From Thiomargarita sp. (GTDB taxonomy: Bacteria > Pseudomonadota > Gammaproteobacteria > Beggiatoales > Beggiatoaceae), in the NCBI GenBank assembly GCA_022729575.1, contig DZAL01000043.1:1-34941 (forward strand): DNA of 34,941 bases, written 5' to 3'. Below the pieces are notes generated by a model. It was not told where the DNA came from. It did no database searches and saw only the letters and a list, made by a program, of their open reading frames with translations. Positions 1 through 8,433 of the stretch are shown piece by piece (the first letter of the stretch is position 1; each line of letters starts with the position of its first letter). A program made the translations under genes and the position numbers.

Positions 1-124
1 AGGAAAGTTAGCACCTGGATTTTAATACCTCCATTAGTTGGTAGGGACTACCAAGGTTACGGCGCTGAACCCCAATGCCGTAACTTTAGCTTAACTTAAT
101 GGCAGTGAGGCTTCAGCCCGGGGA

Positions 125-682
125 TTAATTTTGACCAGTCCCCTTTTTGCTAGGTTTTAAGAATGGTGAGGGTATGGAAACCCCCAAGGTTTTATCCTCA
201 ATAAGGAGGTCCGTTGCCATAAAAACCTTCCCCCCAACCATCGTCCCGTCACGCAGGTGGTAAATCTGCATAACCTTGATAGCAGGATCCACAAACCAAC
301 ACGATTTGACACCCAAATCAAGATAGACCTTAAACTTTCGCAACGTTTCTACCGAGGATTGACTGGGAGAGATTATCTCTACACAAAGCAACGGCATCTG
401 TTCAACTCTGACCACATCATCCCAATCGGATAACTCAAGGTCGTTGTCATTGTAGAGTGCCACGTCTGGTTTAAGTTCTCGTACCGCGTCAAAACCATGT
501 CTCTTTAAGCAATCCACACGGTCCTGAGGTGCCATGTCTAAACTCAGTTCGGTGGCGGCAACGTACCTCTCTAATGCCATAAGATACGCCGTTAAACGCG
601 CTTGTACAATGGAGTGATTTTTGGATGCCATTGGGATTTCCTCCACGGTCGTGTTCTCAATTAAATCGCCTGGAATGGACAT
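125..682 (-). CDS. Uma2 family (DUF820) putative restriction-type endonuclease
   Basis: The 185-residue protein has the layout of the Uma2/DUF820 family, a PD-(D/E)XK nuclease fold. It has a KPDVALY strand with Asp73, a strand LLCVEIISPS with Glu102, then Lys116/Lys118, and the family-typical tail GVKSCWFVDP (124-133). The start is well supported: AGGAGG lies four bases before the ATG. Family members are usually multicopy and occur singly in cyanobacteria and large sulfur bacteria; their physiological role is not established, so only the fold and likely nuclease activity are claimed. It is not in an operon with the downstream genes. A 32-codon reading frame overlaps its start in another frame. 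Repeat DNA lies on both sides. Confidence 0.8.
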   Translation of the reverse strand: MSIPGDLIENTTVEEIPMASKNHSIVQARLTAYLMALERYVAATELSLDMAPQDRVDCLKRHGFDAVRELKPDVALYNDNDLELSDWDDVVRVEQMPLLCVEIISPSQSSVETLRKFKVYLDLGVKSCWFVDPAIKVMQIYHLRDGTMVGGKVFMATDLLIEDKTLGVSIPSPFLKPSKKGTGQN

Positions 683-759
683 ATAACCTCCTGGTGAACA
701 TGAACGTACTCACCATTGGAATAGAGGCGCGTTTTTTTAAGAGTGTGTTCAGTATTCAT
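661..759 (-). CDS. possible 32-residue small protein overlapping the Uma2 start
   Basis: An ATG-initiated frame of 32 codons begins 77 bases upstream of the Uma2 ATG and ends with TAA 22 bases inside it, in a different frame. The peptide begins MNTEHTLKKTRLYSNGEY and has no recognisable domain. No Shine-Dalgarno sequence precedes its ATG, whereas AGGAGG inside it serves Uma2. It could be a leader peptide translationally coupled to Uma2, a remnant of a partner gene, or chance. I do not recognise it. Confidence 0.2.
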   Translation of the reverse strand: MNTEHTLKKTRLYSNGEYVHVHQEVICPFQAI

Positions 760-851
760 AGTAATAGTTGATTCTATTGTTGGTGATAGAGGGATAATGT
801 TATCAGGATATTTTGGAAAAAGCCACTCAAATCACCGGACTAGAGGCTTTA

Positions 852-960
852 GCCCCAATGCCATTAAGTTAAGCCGGCCAAAGAAACCTTGAAGGTCTAA
901 AACCAGACCTTCAAGGTTAAAACCTGATCGGGGGATTCCTTAACTTAATGGCATTGGGGC
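852..960. repeat. 109-bp MITE-like element with 21-bp terminal inverted repeats (copy 1)
   Basis: The ends are perfect inverted repeats of 21 bases: GCCCCAATGCCATTAAGTTAA at 852-872 and its complement at 940-960. The core carries a second nested dyad, AACCTTGAAGGTCT at 885-898 against AGACCTTCAAGGTT at 905-918. A near-identical copy lies in opposite orientation at 20826-20930. Fragments of the terminal sequence also occur near 92-110 and 20688-20705. It has no coding capacity, so it looks like a non-autonomous mobile repeat. Confidence 0.8.
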
Positions 961-975
961 CAGGGGTGGTTAGTC

Positions 976-996
976 CCCCTCCTTACCAAGGAGGGG
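976..996. repeat. CCCCTCCTT-type hairpin repeat
   Basis: CCCCTCCTT and AAGGAGGGG arms of nine bases surround a 3-base loop. They are embedded in the recurrent phrase AGGGGTGGTT. The same family is found near 3520-3600, 19469-19567 and 26369-26480. It lacks a T-tract, so it is a dispersed repeat more than a clear terminator. Confidence 0.7.
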
Positions 997-1025
997 CTAG
1001 GGGTGGTTGGTAGGATGCACCCGAC

Positions 1026-2234
1026 CTAAAATTTAATTTCGTTGACACTGGTAATCGCTAACATAATTCCGGTCACAATCATCCCAATCATTCCACCAAT
1101 CAGTAAAATTGCGACCGGTTCGATCATCAGTAAGAATCGCTTCATGCGGACTCGCCCGCTTTCACCCAGTAGTTTGGCTAATGAGTTGAGCATTTTTGGT
1201 AATTCACCAGCTCGCTCGCCGGCCCGAATTAAATTATGTCCCGTCGGGGTCAATGCTTCATTATCTTGTAACGCTTGTGATAAACTGATACCACTACGGA
1301 CCGCGTTACTTACTTGAACTAAACGAGTCCCTAAACTGGGAATTTTCACGCCTTGACAGGCTAATTCCAGCGCCCGCAATAACGGCACCCGGTTTTCTAA
1401 TAACGTTCCCATCATGGCGGCCCAACGCGCAGTTTCGGCTTCGATCAGCCAAGTACCAAAGAAGGGAATGGTTACCGTCGCATCTTTAAATTTGGCCCGT
1501 AACCGCGGTTGCTGGGTGACATAGGTGGCCACTATCACCAGAGTCACTATCCCCCCCAGAATCCATCCTAGATAGGTATTCAAAAACATACCGGTGCTTA
1601 AAACAGCTTGGGCTAACCAGGGAATGTCGACGGCACGGTTTTGCAAGATATTCGCAAATCGTGGCACTACCAGGATGAAAATTGTTAGCACTGCGGCCAA
1701 GCCAGAAACAATTAAGATGACTGGGTAAATCATCGCATTCCGCATCTCATCGGACACTTGTTTTTCATATTCCATCTGTTTTACACCATCACGTAACGCA
1801 ATGGCTAATTTACCCGTTAATTCACCGGCCTCTACTAATTGGATGACATACCAAGGCAATTTTAATTGGCTATTCTGCAAGGTCGCGGAAAAATTTTTCC
1901 CGTGTCGCAACTGAGTTGCGATCTCAGCAAAAGTCTGGGTCAGAAACGAATGATGAGAAGAGTTAGCCAATGATTCGACGGCTTCAATTAAGGAGACTCC
2001 AGATTCCAATAAAGTGGTCAATTCATGCAGTATCACAATCAAATCTTGATGGGTAGCGCGGCCTCCCCGTTGAACATTAGAGTTGCCACGAGTGCTCGTT
2101 TCCAATGCGGTTAAGGAGAGCATAGTTAACCCACGCCGTTGTAATTGGCGAATCGCTTCGCGTTCGACTTCCGCGTTTAACATGCCGCTAATTTCTTGAC
2201 CTTGAGCATCAATCGCTAGGTATTTGTAACGCAT
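1026..2234 (-). CDS. GspF/PilC-family type II secretion or type IV pilus inner-membrane platform protein
   Basis: From the chosen start the protein is 402 residues, the usual length for GspF/PilC. It begins MRYKYLAIDAQGQEISG, the standard opening of the family, so the upstream GTG at 2288 (18 residues earlier) is rejected; that extension reads through a GTGGATTC/GTATCCAC hairpin-like sequence. Two cytoplasmic GspF domains are visible, each with a leader such as LTTLLESGVSLIEAVESLA and MGTLLENRVPLLRALELA, plus the AGE motifs (VEAGELTGK; IRAGERAGEL). Three membrane segments lie at about residues 170-191, 215-238 and 370-396. The platform protein links the secretion ATPase to pseudopilin assembly in the inner membrane. 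No other secretion or pilus gene is adjacent, so GspF cannot be told from PilC by context. No Shine-Dalgarno sequence is seen at either start. Confidence 0.85.
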   Translation of the reverse strand: MRYKYLAIDAQGQEISGMLNAEVEREAIRQLQRRGLTMLSLTALETSTRGNSNVQRGGRATHQDLIVILHELTTLLESGVSLIEAVESLANSSHHSFLTQTFAEIATQLRHGKNFSATLQNSQLKLPWYVIQLVEAGELTGKLAIALRDGVKQMEYEKQVSDEMRNAMIYPVILIVSGLAAVLTIFILVVPRFANILQNRAVDIPWLAQAVLSTGMFLNTYLGWILGGIVTLVIVATYVTQQPRLRAKFKDATVTIPFFGTWLIEAETARWAAMMGTLLENRVPLLRALELACQGVKIPSLGTRLVQVSNAVRSGISLSQALQDNEALTPTGHNLIRAGERAGELPKMLNSLAKLLGESGRVRMKRFLLMIEPVAILLIGGMIGMIVTGIMLAITSVNEIKF

Positions 2235-2344
2235 ACCATAATTATCGTGAATAGTGAATAAATGGTGGATACGCTTCGCTGAATCCACCCTACGGACTAC
2301 GGACTTTCTAATCGTTCAACACGGTTGAATAATTTCTCTCTCCC

Positions 2345-2383
2345 ACGCGGGCGCGTTGGAGTGCCATCTGGACGCGCCCGCGT
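2345..2383. repeat. GC-rich inverted repeat
   Basis: ACGCGGGCGCGT at 2345-2356 pairs perfectly with ACGCGCCCGCGT at 2372-2383 across a 15-base loop. It lies between trxB and the GspF-like gene on the same strand. No T-tract follows, so it is recorded as a repeat, not a terminator. Confidence 0.6.
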
Positions 2384-2434
2384 CCCTGTCCCGTAGCGCG
2401 AAAACGAGATAACATTTTCTCCTATTTTCTTTCG

Positions 2435-2457
2435 CCCCTCTCCCATTGGGAGAGGGG
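2435..2457. repeat. 23-bp palindrome downstream of trxB
   Basis: Two 11-base arms, CCCCTCTCCCA and TGGGAGAGGGG, flank a single central base. The sequence continues into GGTTGGGGGTGAGGG, a common phrase of dispersed repeats. It sits 35 bases beyond the trxB stop, where it could stabilise or end the transcript, but there is no T-run. Confidence 0.6.
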
Positions 2458-2491
2458 TTGGGGGTGAGGGAAAATATTTCTGCTTCAGTAC

Positions 2492-3451
<960 letters not shown>

Positions 3452-3519
3452 CTAAGTTAATCCTCCAAGGGTTAATTTTATTTAAATTATTAGAATGTCG
3501 GTGGTAAACTTTACGCATA

Positions 3520-3600
3520 ACCACTCCCAGCCCCTCCTTGTTAAGGTGGGGAGTATGCGCCAACTGAGTTGGCATGATAAACTACCCTCCTTAACAAGGC
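3520..3600. repeat. CCCCTCCTT-family repeat cluster
   Basis: It contains CCCCTCCTTGTTAAGGTGGGG and, in opposite sense, ACCCTCCTTAACAAGG, joined by an internal dyad GCCAACTGAGTTGGC at 3560-3574. This is a degenerate member of the family present at 976, 19469 and 26369. Confidence 0.55.
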
Positions 3601-3625
3601 TACTCTATGCACACCAGTAGGTTTC

Positions 3626-3659
3626 TTCTCGTTCCCACGCTGGCGCGTGGGAACGAGAA
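3626..3659. repeat. TTCTCGTTCCCACGC hairpin repeat
   Basis: Perfect 15-base arms (TTCTCGTTCCCACGC and its complement) flank a TGGC loop. A related, nested version lies at 6563-6630. It is a dispersed palindromic repeat, not followed by a T-tract. Confidence 0.75.
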
Positions 3660-3732
3660 AAACGAAAGTTTTTGACTCCATTATTATTTTATATTTTGAT
3701 ACTACTTGATAGAAGTATTCTACAATAAAAGA

Positions 3733-3761
3733 TTGCTAAAAAAGTTTAGACCTTTTATAAT
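3733..3761 (+). promoter_or_regulatory. sigma-70-type promoter for ispF
   Basis: TTGCTA at 3733-3738 and a perfect TATAAT at 3756-3761 are 17 bases apart. They point toward ispF, whose preferred ATG is about 90 bases downstream. The 33-bp palindrome lies between promoter and gene and would form a hairpin in the leader. Confidence 0.55.
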
Positions 3762-3780
3762 ATCTTACTCAACTTCATTC

Positions 3781-3826
3781 GATTTGACAACTTTAGATTT
3801 GACAACTTTTTGAAAGTTGTCAAATC
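3781..3826. repeat. 33-bp palindrome family, one partial and one nearly full copy
   Basis: A half copy (GATTTGACAACTTT, 3781-3794) is followed directly by a near-full copy at 3795-3826 with the loop TTG and last bases changed to CGG. An upstream TTG inside it would extend ispF in frame by 15 residues; this is judged spurious. Confidence 0.8.
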
Positions 3827-3854
3827 GGCTTATCAATTTCTTAAATTATTTCTT

Positions 3855-4343
3855 ATGTTTGTAAAAACTGGCCTTGGCCAAGATAGTCACCGTTTTGAGT
3901 TTACTAATCAAACTAAACCATTGATGTTAGCAGGTGTTCATTTTTTGGGGGCACCTCCTTTACAAGGAAATAGCGATGCTGATGTAGTATTACACGCTTT
4001 GACTAATGCTATTTCTGGGATAACAGGTATCAATATTCTAGGTACTATTAGCGATGATTTATGTTTAAATCAAGGTATTACCGATAGCCGTGTGTATGTG
4101 CAAGAAGCCTTAAAATATTTGAAACCGGGCTGGAAAATTGCTCATGTCTCTTGTAGTATAGAAGGTAAAATTCCTAAAATTTCACCTCAACTGGTTGAAA
4201 TGAAAACCAGTTTAAGTCAATTACTCAATTTATCAATTGAGGATGTTGGTATTACCGCCACTAGCGGTGAAGGTCTCACTGAGTTTGGTCGTGGCGAAGG
4301 CATACAGGTTTTATGTATCGTCACTGCTCTAAAAAATAACTAA
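3855..4343 (+). CDS. ispF: 2-C-methyl-D-erythritol 2,4-cyclodiphosphate synthase, divergent
   Basis: IspF catalyses the cyclisation step of the MEP isoprenoid pathway. The 162-residue product keeps the zinc site: GQDSHRF supplies Asp10 and His12 and SDADVVLHAL supplies His47. The C-terminal FGRGEGI is also present. The start at 3855 matches family N-termini (VKTGLGQDSH); an earlier in-frame TTG at 3810 lies inside a palindromic repeat. The gene is unusual: positions matching the family's FPDTDP and QAPKM read ISDDLCL and GKIPKI, codon third positions are strongly A/T compared with the next genes, and no ispD is adjacent as is common in gammaproteobacteria. It may have been acquired by transfer. 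The family call is firm; activity is likely. Confidence 0.85.
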   Translation: MFVKTGLGQDSHRFEFTNQTKPLMLAGVHFLGAPPLQGNSDADVVLHALTNAISGITGINILGTISDDLCLNQGITDSRVYVQEALKYLKPGWKIAHVSCSIEGKIPKISPQLVEMKTSLSQLLNLSIEDVGITATSGEGLTEFGRGEGIQVLCIVTALKNN

Positions 4344-4417
4344 AAATCCTCCAACAATAACTAGGCGTGCAAAACTGCCGTTTTACAGTGGTGCAAACCT
4401 CAATCAGGATAACACTT

Positions 4418-5791
4418 ATGAATTTTTTTGAACAACGCGCGGCCCTGGCCCTGGCCAGTATTATGTCTACGCGCATGTTAGGTCTGTTTATGATTTTACC
4501 GGTGTTTGCGCTTTATGCCGAAACACTCCCCGATGCTACACCGATTTTAATTGGCACCGCGATTGGCATTTACGGTCTAACTCAAGCCCTGTTACAAATT
4601 CCCATGGGCATGTTATCGGACCGTTTTGGCCGCAAACCCATTATCACCATTGGCTTACTGTTGTTTGCTGTGGGTAGTGTTATTGCCGCACTTTCTACCT
4701 CCCTACTCGGCATTATCATTGGTCGTGCCATCCAAGGTAGCGGTGCGATTGCGGCGGCGGTTTTAGCCCTGGCGGCGGATTTAACCAGGGAGGAGCAACG
4801 TACCAAAGCGATGGCGATTATAGGTATGAGCATTGGTTTGTCATTTACCTTAGCCTTAGTCCTTGGGCCTGTGTTAAACCAATGGGTCGGAATCTCTGGC
4901 ATTTTTTGGTTCACCGCAGTCCTCGCGATAGCCGCTCTGGTCCTATTACATGTCGTCATCCCGTCACCGCTTACCCAGAATTACTCCGCTGCCATCTCTT
5001 CGGCTCTCCCACTGTCAACCCAACTGCGTCGGGTGTTGACTAACACTCAATTGCTTCGGTTAAACTTGGGCGTATTATTGTTGCATACGCTCCTCACCGG
5101 CATGTTTGTCGTCCTCCCCTTGTTATTAGTAAAACAAGTGCCATCCAATCAGCATTGGCAAATTTATTTACCGGTGTTGTTACTGGCTTTTGGTATCGCC
5201 TTGCCTTTGATTGTGGTGGCCGAAAAACATCGGTTACTGAAACTGATGTTAATCGCGGCTATTATTTTACTGGGATTTTCGCAATTAGGTTTCAGTTATT
5301 GGCAGCAGAGTTTACCTGGCATCGTCTTGATGCTATTAGTATTTTTTAGCGCGTTTACCCTATTGGAAGCCAGTTTACCTTCTCTGGTTAGTAAGCTCGC
5401 GCCGGCAGAAAGTAAAGGTGCCGCTATGGGTATTTATTCTACGGCGCAATTTTTTGGGGCGTTTTTAGGTGGTATGGGAGGAGGTTGGTTACATCATCAT
5501 TTCAGTAGCGAAAGTATTTTTTTAGTCGGTGCGGTACTCACCGTCCTCTGGTTACTCGTTGCGGTCACTATGCAAAGTCCGCGTTATCTAAGCAGTGAGT
5601 TACTCACGCTCGGTAAAATTAATCTCCAACAAGCTAACCAATTGACGAGTTGTTTAAATAAAGTGCCTGGGGTGGCTGACGTGGTCGTTATTATCGAAGA
5701 AGGCATTGCTTATTTGAAAGTGGATCGTAAACATTTGGATGTCACGGCACTGCGAAAGTGTCCGATGATGAATGCGTTGTTAAAATTTTAA
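4418..5791 (+). CDS. yajR: MFS transporter of the YajR type with C-terminal YAM-like domain
   Basis: A 457-residue inner-membrane transporter. Residues 1 to about 385 carry twelve hydrophobic segments of a major facilitator, with motif A GMLSDRFGRK at 64-73 and the family-like stretch IQGSGAIAAAVLALAADLTRE after the fourth segment. The last ~65 residues (from GKINLQQAN) are soluble and resemble the ferredoxin-like YAM domain known from E. coli YajR, ending in a KVDRKHLDV strand. AGGA lies eight bases before the ATG at 4418, while the GTG at 4367 has no such support and adds 17 non-family residues. Substrate is unknown. The position just upstream of ssb matches the MFS-ssb order of other gammaproteobacteria. 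Confidence 0.85.
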   Translation: MNFFEQRAALALASIMSTRMLGLFMILPVFALYAETLPDATPILIGTAIGIYGLTQALLQIPMGMLSDRFGRKPIITIGLLLFAVGSVIAALSTSLLGIIIGRAIQGSGAIAAAVLALAADLTREEQRTKAMAIIGMSIGLSFTLALVLGPVLNQWVGISGIFWFTAVLAIAALVLLHVVIPSPLTQNYSAAISSALPLSTQLRRVLTNTQLLRLNLGVLLLHTLLTGMFVVLPLLLVKQVPSNQHWQIYLPVLLLAFGIALPLIVVAEKHRLLKLMLIAAIILLGFSQLGFSYWQQSLPGIVLMLLVFFSAFTLLEASLPSLVSKLAPAESKGAAMGIYSTAQFFGAFLGGMGGGWLHHHFSSESIFLVGAVLTVLWLLVAVTMQSPRYLSSELLTLGKINLQQANQLTSCLNKVPGVADVVVIIEEGIAYLKVDRKHLDVTALRKCPMMNALLKF

Positions 5792-5812
5792 TATTTCGGA
5801 GGAAAATATAAT

Positions 5813-6478
5813 ATGGCCGTTAGAGGTGTAAATAAGGTAATTTTGTTAGGAAATTTGGGACAGGATCCAGAATCTCGCACCAGTCCTAATGGCATGACGA
5901 TGGCGAGCGTTAGTGTAGCGACCAATGAATCTTGGACTGATAAGCAAACGGGACAATTGCAAGAGCGGACTGAATGGCACCGTGTGGTGTTTTTTAACCG
6001 TTTAGCGGAAATCGTGGGTCAATATTTACGCAAAGGTTCCCAAATTTACGTAGAAGGTCGTTTGCAAACCCGGAAATACCAAGACCAACAAGGTCAAGAC
6101 CGCTGGACCACAGACATAGTGGCTTCAGAGATGCTCATGCTAGGGGGACGGCAAGATAATGCGGCGGCGCCTTATGCTCCACCACCGATGCCAGGTGGCG
6201 GTGGCAGTAACTATTACGCTCCTCCTTCGCCACCGGCGCAACAGTATGGTGGAGCACCCACACCACCACCGGCGCAACAATATGGTGGAGCACCCACACC
6301 ACCACCGGCGCAACAATATGGTGGAGCACCCACACCACCACCGTCCTATGAGCGGGCATATACACCTCCACCGGCCGGCGGTGCCGGGGTGCCACCACCA
6401 CCGCCGGGAGGAGGAATGCCATCCTCTCCGCCGCCACCAAAGACCGGTGGTGGTTTTGATGATGATATTCCATTTTAA
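5813..6478 (+). CDS. ssb: single-stranded DNA-binding protein
   Basis: SSB coats single-stranded DNA during replication and repair and recruits partners through its acidic tip. The N-terminal OB fold covers about residues 1-110 ([20 protein letters not shown] to the VASEML strand). A long Gly/Pro/Gln linker follows, and the terminal DDDIPF is the classical interaction tip. At 221 residues it is longer than E. coli SSB (178), because the linker contains three exact-frame 12-residue repeats [12 protein letters not shown] and further Pro runs. The start has GGAGG nine to ten bases upstream. It begins 21 bases after the transporter stop and is probably co-transcribed with it. Confidence 0.96.
   Translation: MAVRGVNKVILLGNLGQDPESRTSPNGMTMASVSVATNESWTDKQTGQLQERTEWHRVVFFNRLAEIVGQYLRKGSQIYVEGRLQTRKYQDQQGQDRWTTDIVASEMLMLGGRQDNAAAPYAPPPMPGGGGSNYYAPPSPPAQQYGGAPTPPPAQQYGGAPTPPPAQQYGGAPTPPPSYERAYTPPPAGGAGVPPPPPGGGMPSSPPPPKTGGGFDDDIPF
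6231..6338 (+). repeat. three tandem 36-bp units in the ssb linker
   Basis: Units 6231-6266, 6267-6302 and 6303-6338 differ at one base (CAG versus CAA) and encode the 12-residue repeat in the linker. Near-identity at synonymous sites suggests recent tandem duplication. Confidence 0.9.
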
Positions 6479-6479
6479 G

Positions 6480-6541
6480 TAGGGTGTGTCTTACGCACCA
6501 CTGGCGGTACGTTGCGCTCTGATGCGGGGGACGCACCCTAC
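6480..6541. repeat. AGGGTGTGT/ACGCACCCT inverted repeat after ssb
   Basis: GTAGGGTGTGTCTTACGCACC at the left and GGACGCACCCTACT at the right form an imperfect stem directly after the ssb stop. It is related to the GTAGGGTGCGTTA element at 23641-23738. It might end transcription between the convergent ssb and solute-binding genes. Confidence 0.55.
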
Positions 6542-6562
6542 TGACAGGAAAATAGAAATTGT

Positions 6563-6630
6563 CTTCTCGTTCCCACGGCTCCGCGTGGGAATACTGTGGG
6601 CCAAGGACGCCGGCGCGTGGGAACGAGAAG
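6563..6630. repeat. nested CTTCTCGTTCCCACG inverted repeat
   Basis: Outer arms CTTCTCGTTCCCACG (6563-6577) and its complement (6616-6630) enclose an inner dyad around TTCCCACGG/CCGCGTGGGAA. It is the same family as 3626-3659, here with an insertion in the loop. Confidence 0.7.
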
Positions 6631-6656
6631 TTGACCATCTATTTCTTGGTGGTCCC

Positions 6657-8162
6657 TTATTTGGCGAAGACTACCGAGTTTAATCCATCATAGTTGCCAT
6701 CTGGGGCCAAGGTGTAACCTTCAACTTGACGACGATTGACCAAGACATTATCTTCATACCATAAAGGAATATAAGGTAACTCTTGAAATAGTAATTGTTG
6801 CAATGGTTGATAAGAGATGGCTTGCTCGGCTAAGGTGGTCGCAGTTTCGGCTTGTTCAATTAAATTATCGATGCCAGAATGATGTAGGCGGCCACGATTG
6901 GCGCCTTGCGGAGGAAGTGAGCTACTGTGAAACGCATAGCGATAAATATCTGGCATTTTTATCCCAATCCAAGATAAGCTAAAAATTTGAAACCGTCCTT
7001 CCTTGATGTCGCCATAAAAAGTTCCCCAGTCATAAGTTCTTAAATCTAAATGGATTCCCACTTGAGCTAATTGTTGTTGAATCACACTGGCTATTCGAAT
7101 TCGCAGGGGATTATTCGAAATTTTATAAGTTAAGGATAACGGTTGCGTTGGACTGTAATTGAGTTGGGCTAATAAGGACCGGGCTTGGTCTGGGTGGTAA
7201 GCATATTCTATGCGGTCTTTGGCACCGGCCCAATGGGTGGTGGGTAATAAAAAACTGGTGGCCAAGCGGGCCGCATTTCCAAATAGATAGTGGATAATTT
7301 CCGGTCGATTAATCGCATAGGCAATGGCTTGTCGGATTGGCAATTGGCTGGTGAGCGAGTCTTGGAGGTTAAAACCTAAATAGGTAAACGCCGTTCCTTC
7401 TCCAGTCGTGACTTTAACTTCAGGTCGTTGCCCTAACCAAGTGATTAATTCTGGAGAGAGGTCATTTTGTAAAATATCCACTTCCCCTCGTAACAATTTG
7501 AGCACCCGTACTACGGGGTCTTTAACCTCTAAAAATTCCATTCTTTGCTGATCGCCCAGTCTTTGTACATAGAGGTGACTGGGATGAGGCCAATTGATTA
7601 GCCGAAACGGTCCACTGCCTACGGGTTGCTTATTAAAAGGATGTTGTTTTGAAATCAGGGTTGCCGGCACAATACCTACCGTTAATCGTCCTGGTAATAA
7701 CGTGTCCGGCTGCTTTAGCCAGAGGTCTATGGTGTCCTCGTTGACGGCGGTGAGTTGTTTAATTACGGTGAGGGAGCCACGTAAGGGCGAGGTCTGGTGC
7801 TCGTCCAAAATAAATTCATAGGTGGCAACCACATCCTTGGCGGTTAACCGGCTACCGTCATGAAATTGTCGTCCAGTTTGACCTAAGTGAAAACGGTAAT
7901 ATGTCGGCTCAATTTGTTCCCAAGTGGCTAAATCGGGCACGGGTTGTAACTTGGCATCAAAATCGACGAGGGCGCGATAGAGTAGGCGATTAATTCGCGT
8001 GGAAGTAGCATCGGTGGCAAATCGTGGGTCCAAGGTAATCGGGGCTACGGCCAGTCCAAACCGGATACTTTGAGGTCCTGAGTCAGAATGGCAAGCGACT
8101 AACCAGAGACAACAACTGAATAGGATTAAATTTTTAAAATTATTGTGCAGGTTGATTTTCAT
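6657..8162 (-). CDS. family 5 extracellular solute-binding lipoprotein (peptide/nickel ABC type)
   Basis: The 501-residue protein starts with a basic and hydrophobic leader ending in the lipobox LVAC (Cys24), so it should be a lipid-anchored periplasmic protein. The body matches SBP_bac_5: FGLAVAPITLDPRFATD near 35-51, FHLGQTGRQFHDGSRLTAKD at 91-110, which is the family signature, and late motifs PLWYEDNVLVNRR typical of dipeptide/oligopeptide binders. It normally delivers ligands to a DppBC/OppBC permease, but no permease or ATPase gene is adjacent, so it is an orphan here. The ligand cannot be read from sequence. It is convergent with ssb and starts just beyond a six-copy palindrome array that separates it from the large ATPase. 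Confidence 0.88.
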   Translation of the reverse strand: MKINLHNNFKNLILFSCCLWLVACHSDSGPQSIRFGLAVAPITLDPRFATDATSTRINRLLYRALVDFDAKLQPVPDLATWEQIEPTYYRFHLGQTGRQFHDGSRLTAKDVVATYEFILDEHQTSPLRGSLTVIKQLTAVNEDTIDLWLKQPDTLLPGRLTVGIVPATLISKQHPFNKQPVGSGPFRLINWPHPSHLYVQRLGDQQRMEFLEVKDPVVRVLKLLRGEVDILQNDLSPELITWLGQRPEVKVTTGEGTAFTYLGFNLQDSLTSQLPIRQAIAYAINRPEIIHYLFGNAARLATSFLLPTTHWAGAKDRIEYAYHPDQARSLLAQLNYSPTQPLSLTYKISNNPLRIRIASVIQQQLAQVGIHLDLRTYDWGTFYGDIKEGRFQIFSLSWIGIKMPDIYRYAFHSSSLPPQGANRGRLHHSGIDNLIEQAETATTLAEQAISYQPLQQLLFQELPYIPLWYEDNVLVNRRQVEGYTLAPDGNYDGLNSVVFAK

Positions 8163-8177
8163 AGTGTTCTCGAGTTT

Positions 8178-8433
8178 AGATTTGACAACTTTTCGAAAGT
8201 TGTCAAATCTTGGGTACGGTCAGATTTGACAACTTTTCGAAAAGTTGTCAAATCTTAGTTTAGATTTGACAACTTTTCGAAAGTTGTCAAATCTTGGGTA
8301 CGGTCAGATTTGACAACTTTTCGAAAGTTGTCAAATCTTGGGTCAAATCTTGGGTACGGTCAGATTTGACAACTTTTTGAAAGTTGTCAAATCTTAGTTT
8401 AGATTTGACAACTTTTCGAAAGTTGTCAAATCT
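8178..8433. repeat. six-copy array of the 33-bp palindrome
   Basis: Copies lie at 8178-8210, 8222-8255 (34 bp, one extra A), 8262-8294, 8306-8338, 8362-8394 and 8401-8433. Each is AGATTTGACAACTTT, a three-base loop (TCG or TTG), then the exact complement of the arm. Spacers alternate between TGGGTACGGTC and TAGTTT, so the array grew by duplicating a two-palindrome unit; a partial duplication precedes copy 5. Copy 6 overlaps the 3' end of the large ATPase gene and contains its stop codon. Confidence 0.97.

Larger units (their letters stand above)
683..1025. other. intergenic region, mostly repeats
   Basis: Between the Uma2 start and the GspF-like stop there is no gene except the possible small frame reaching 759. 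Positions 852-960 hold a terminal-inverted-repeat element, followed directly by a CCCCTCCTT/AAGGAGGGG hairpin at 976-996 inside a longer repeat that runs to about 1010. Nothing else is recognisable in 760-851. Confidence 0.6.
3452..3854. other. divergent intergenic region between trxB and ispF
   Basis: This 403-base space holds a CCCCTCCTT-family repeat (about 3520-3600), a perfect hairpin at 3626-3659, a strong promoter-like pair at 3733-3761 and one and a half copies of the 33-bp palindrome at 3781-3826. No protein-coding gene is supported. Confidence 0.7.

Noticed and set aside
1042..1317. Plus-strand frame opposite the GspF-like gene
   Set aside because: It lies wholly antisense to a well-supported gene and has no recognisable protein.
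2235..2288. GTG start of the GspF-like protein 18 residues upstream
   Set aside because: The extension is encoded by a hairpin-like sequence and precedes the usual family opening at 2234.
2435..2457. Rho-independent terminator of trxB
   Set aside because: The stem is strong but no T-run follows in the direction of transcription, and the sequence belongs to a dispersed repeat type.
3810..3854. Upstream TTG start for ispF
   Set aside because: It lies inside a palindromic repeat and adds 15 residues not found in the family; ATG 3855 fits IspF N-termini.
6135..6638. Long minus-strand frame across ssb
   Set aside because: It is a shadow of the repetitive, GC-rich linker of ssb; the plus-strand protein has a clear OB fold and acidic tip.
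8178..8433. Second CRISPR-like array
   Set aside because: Only two spacer types of 11 and 6 bases alternate (one enlarged by partial duplication), so there are no unique spacers.
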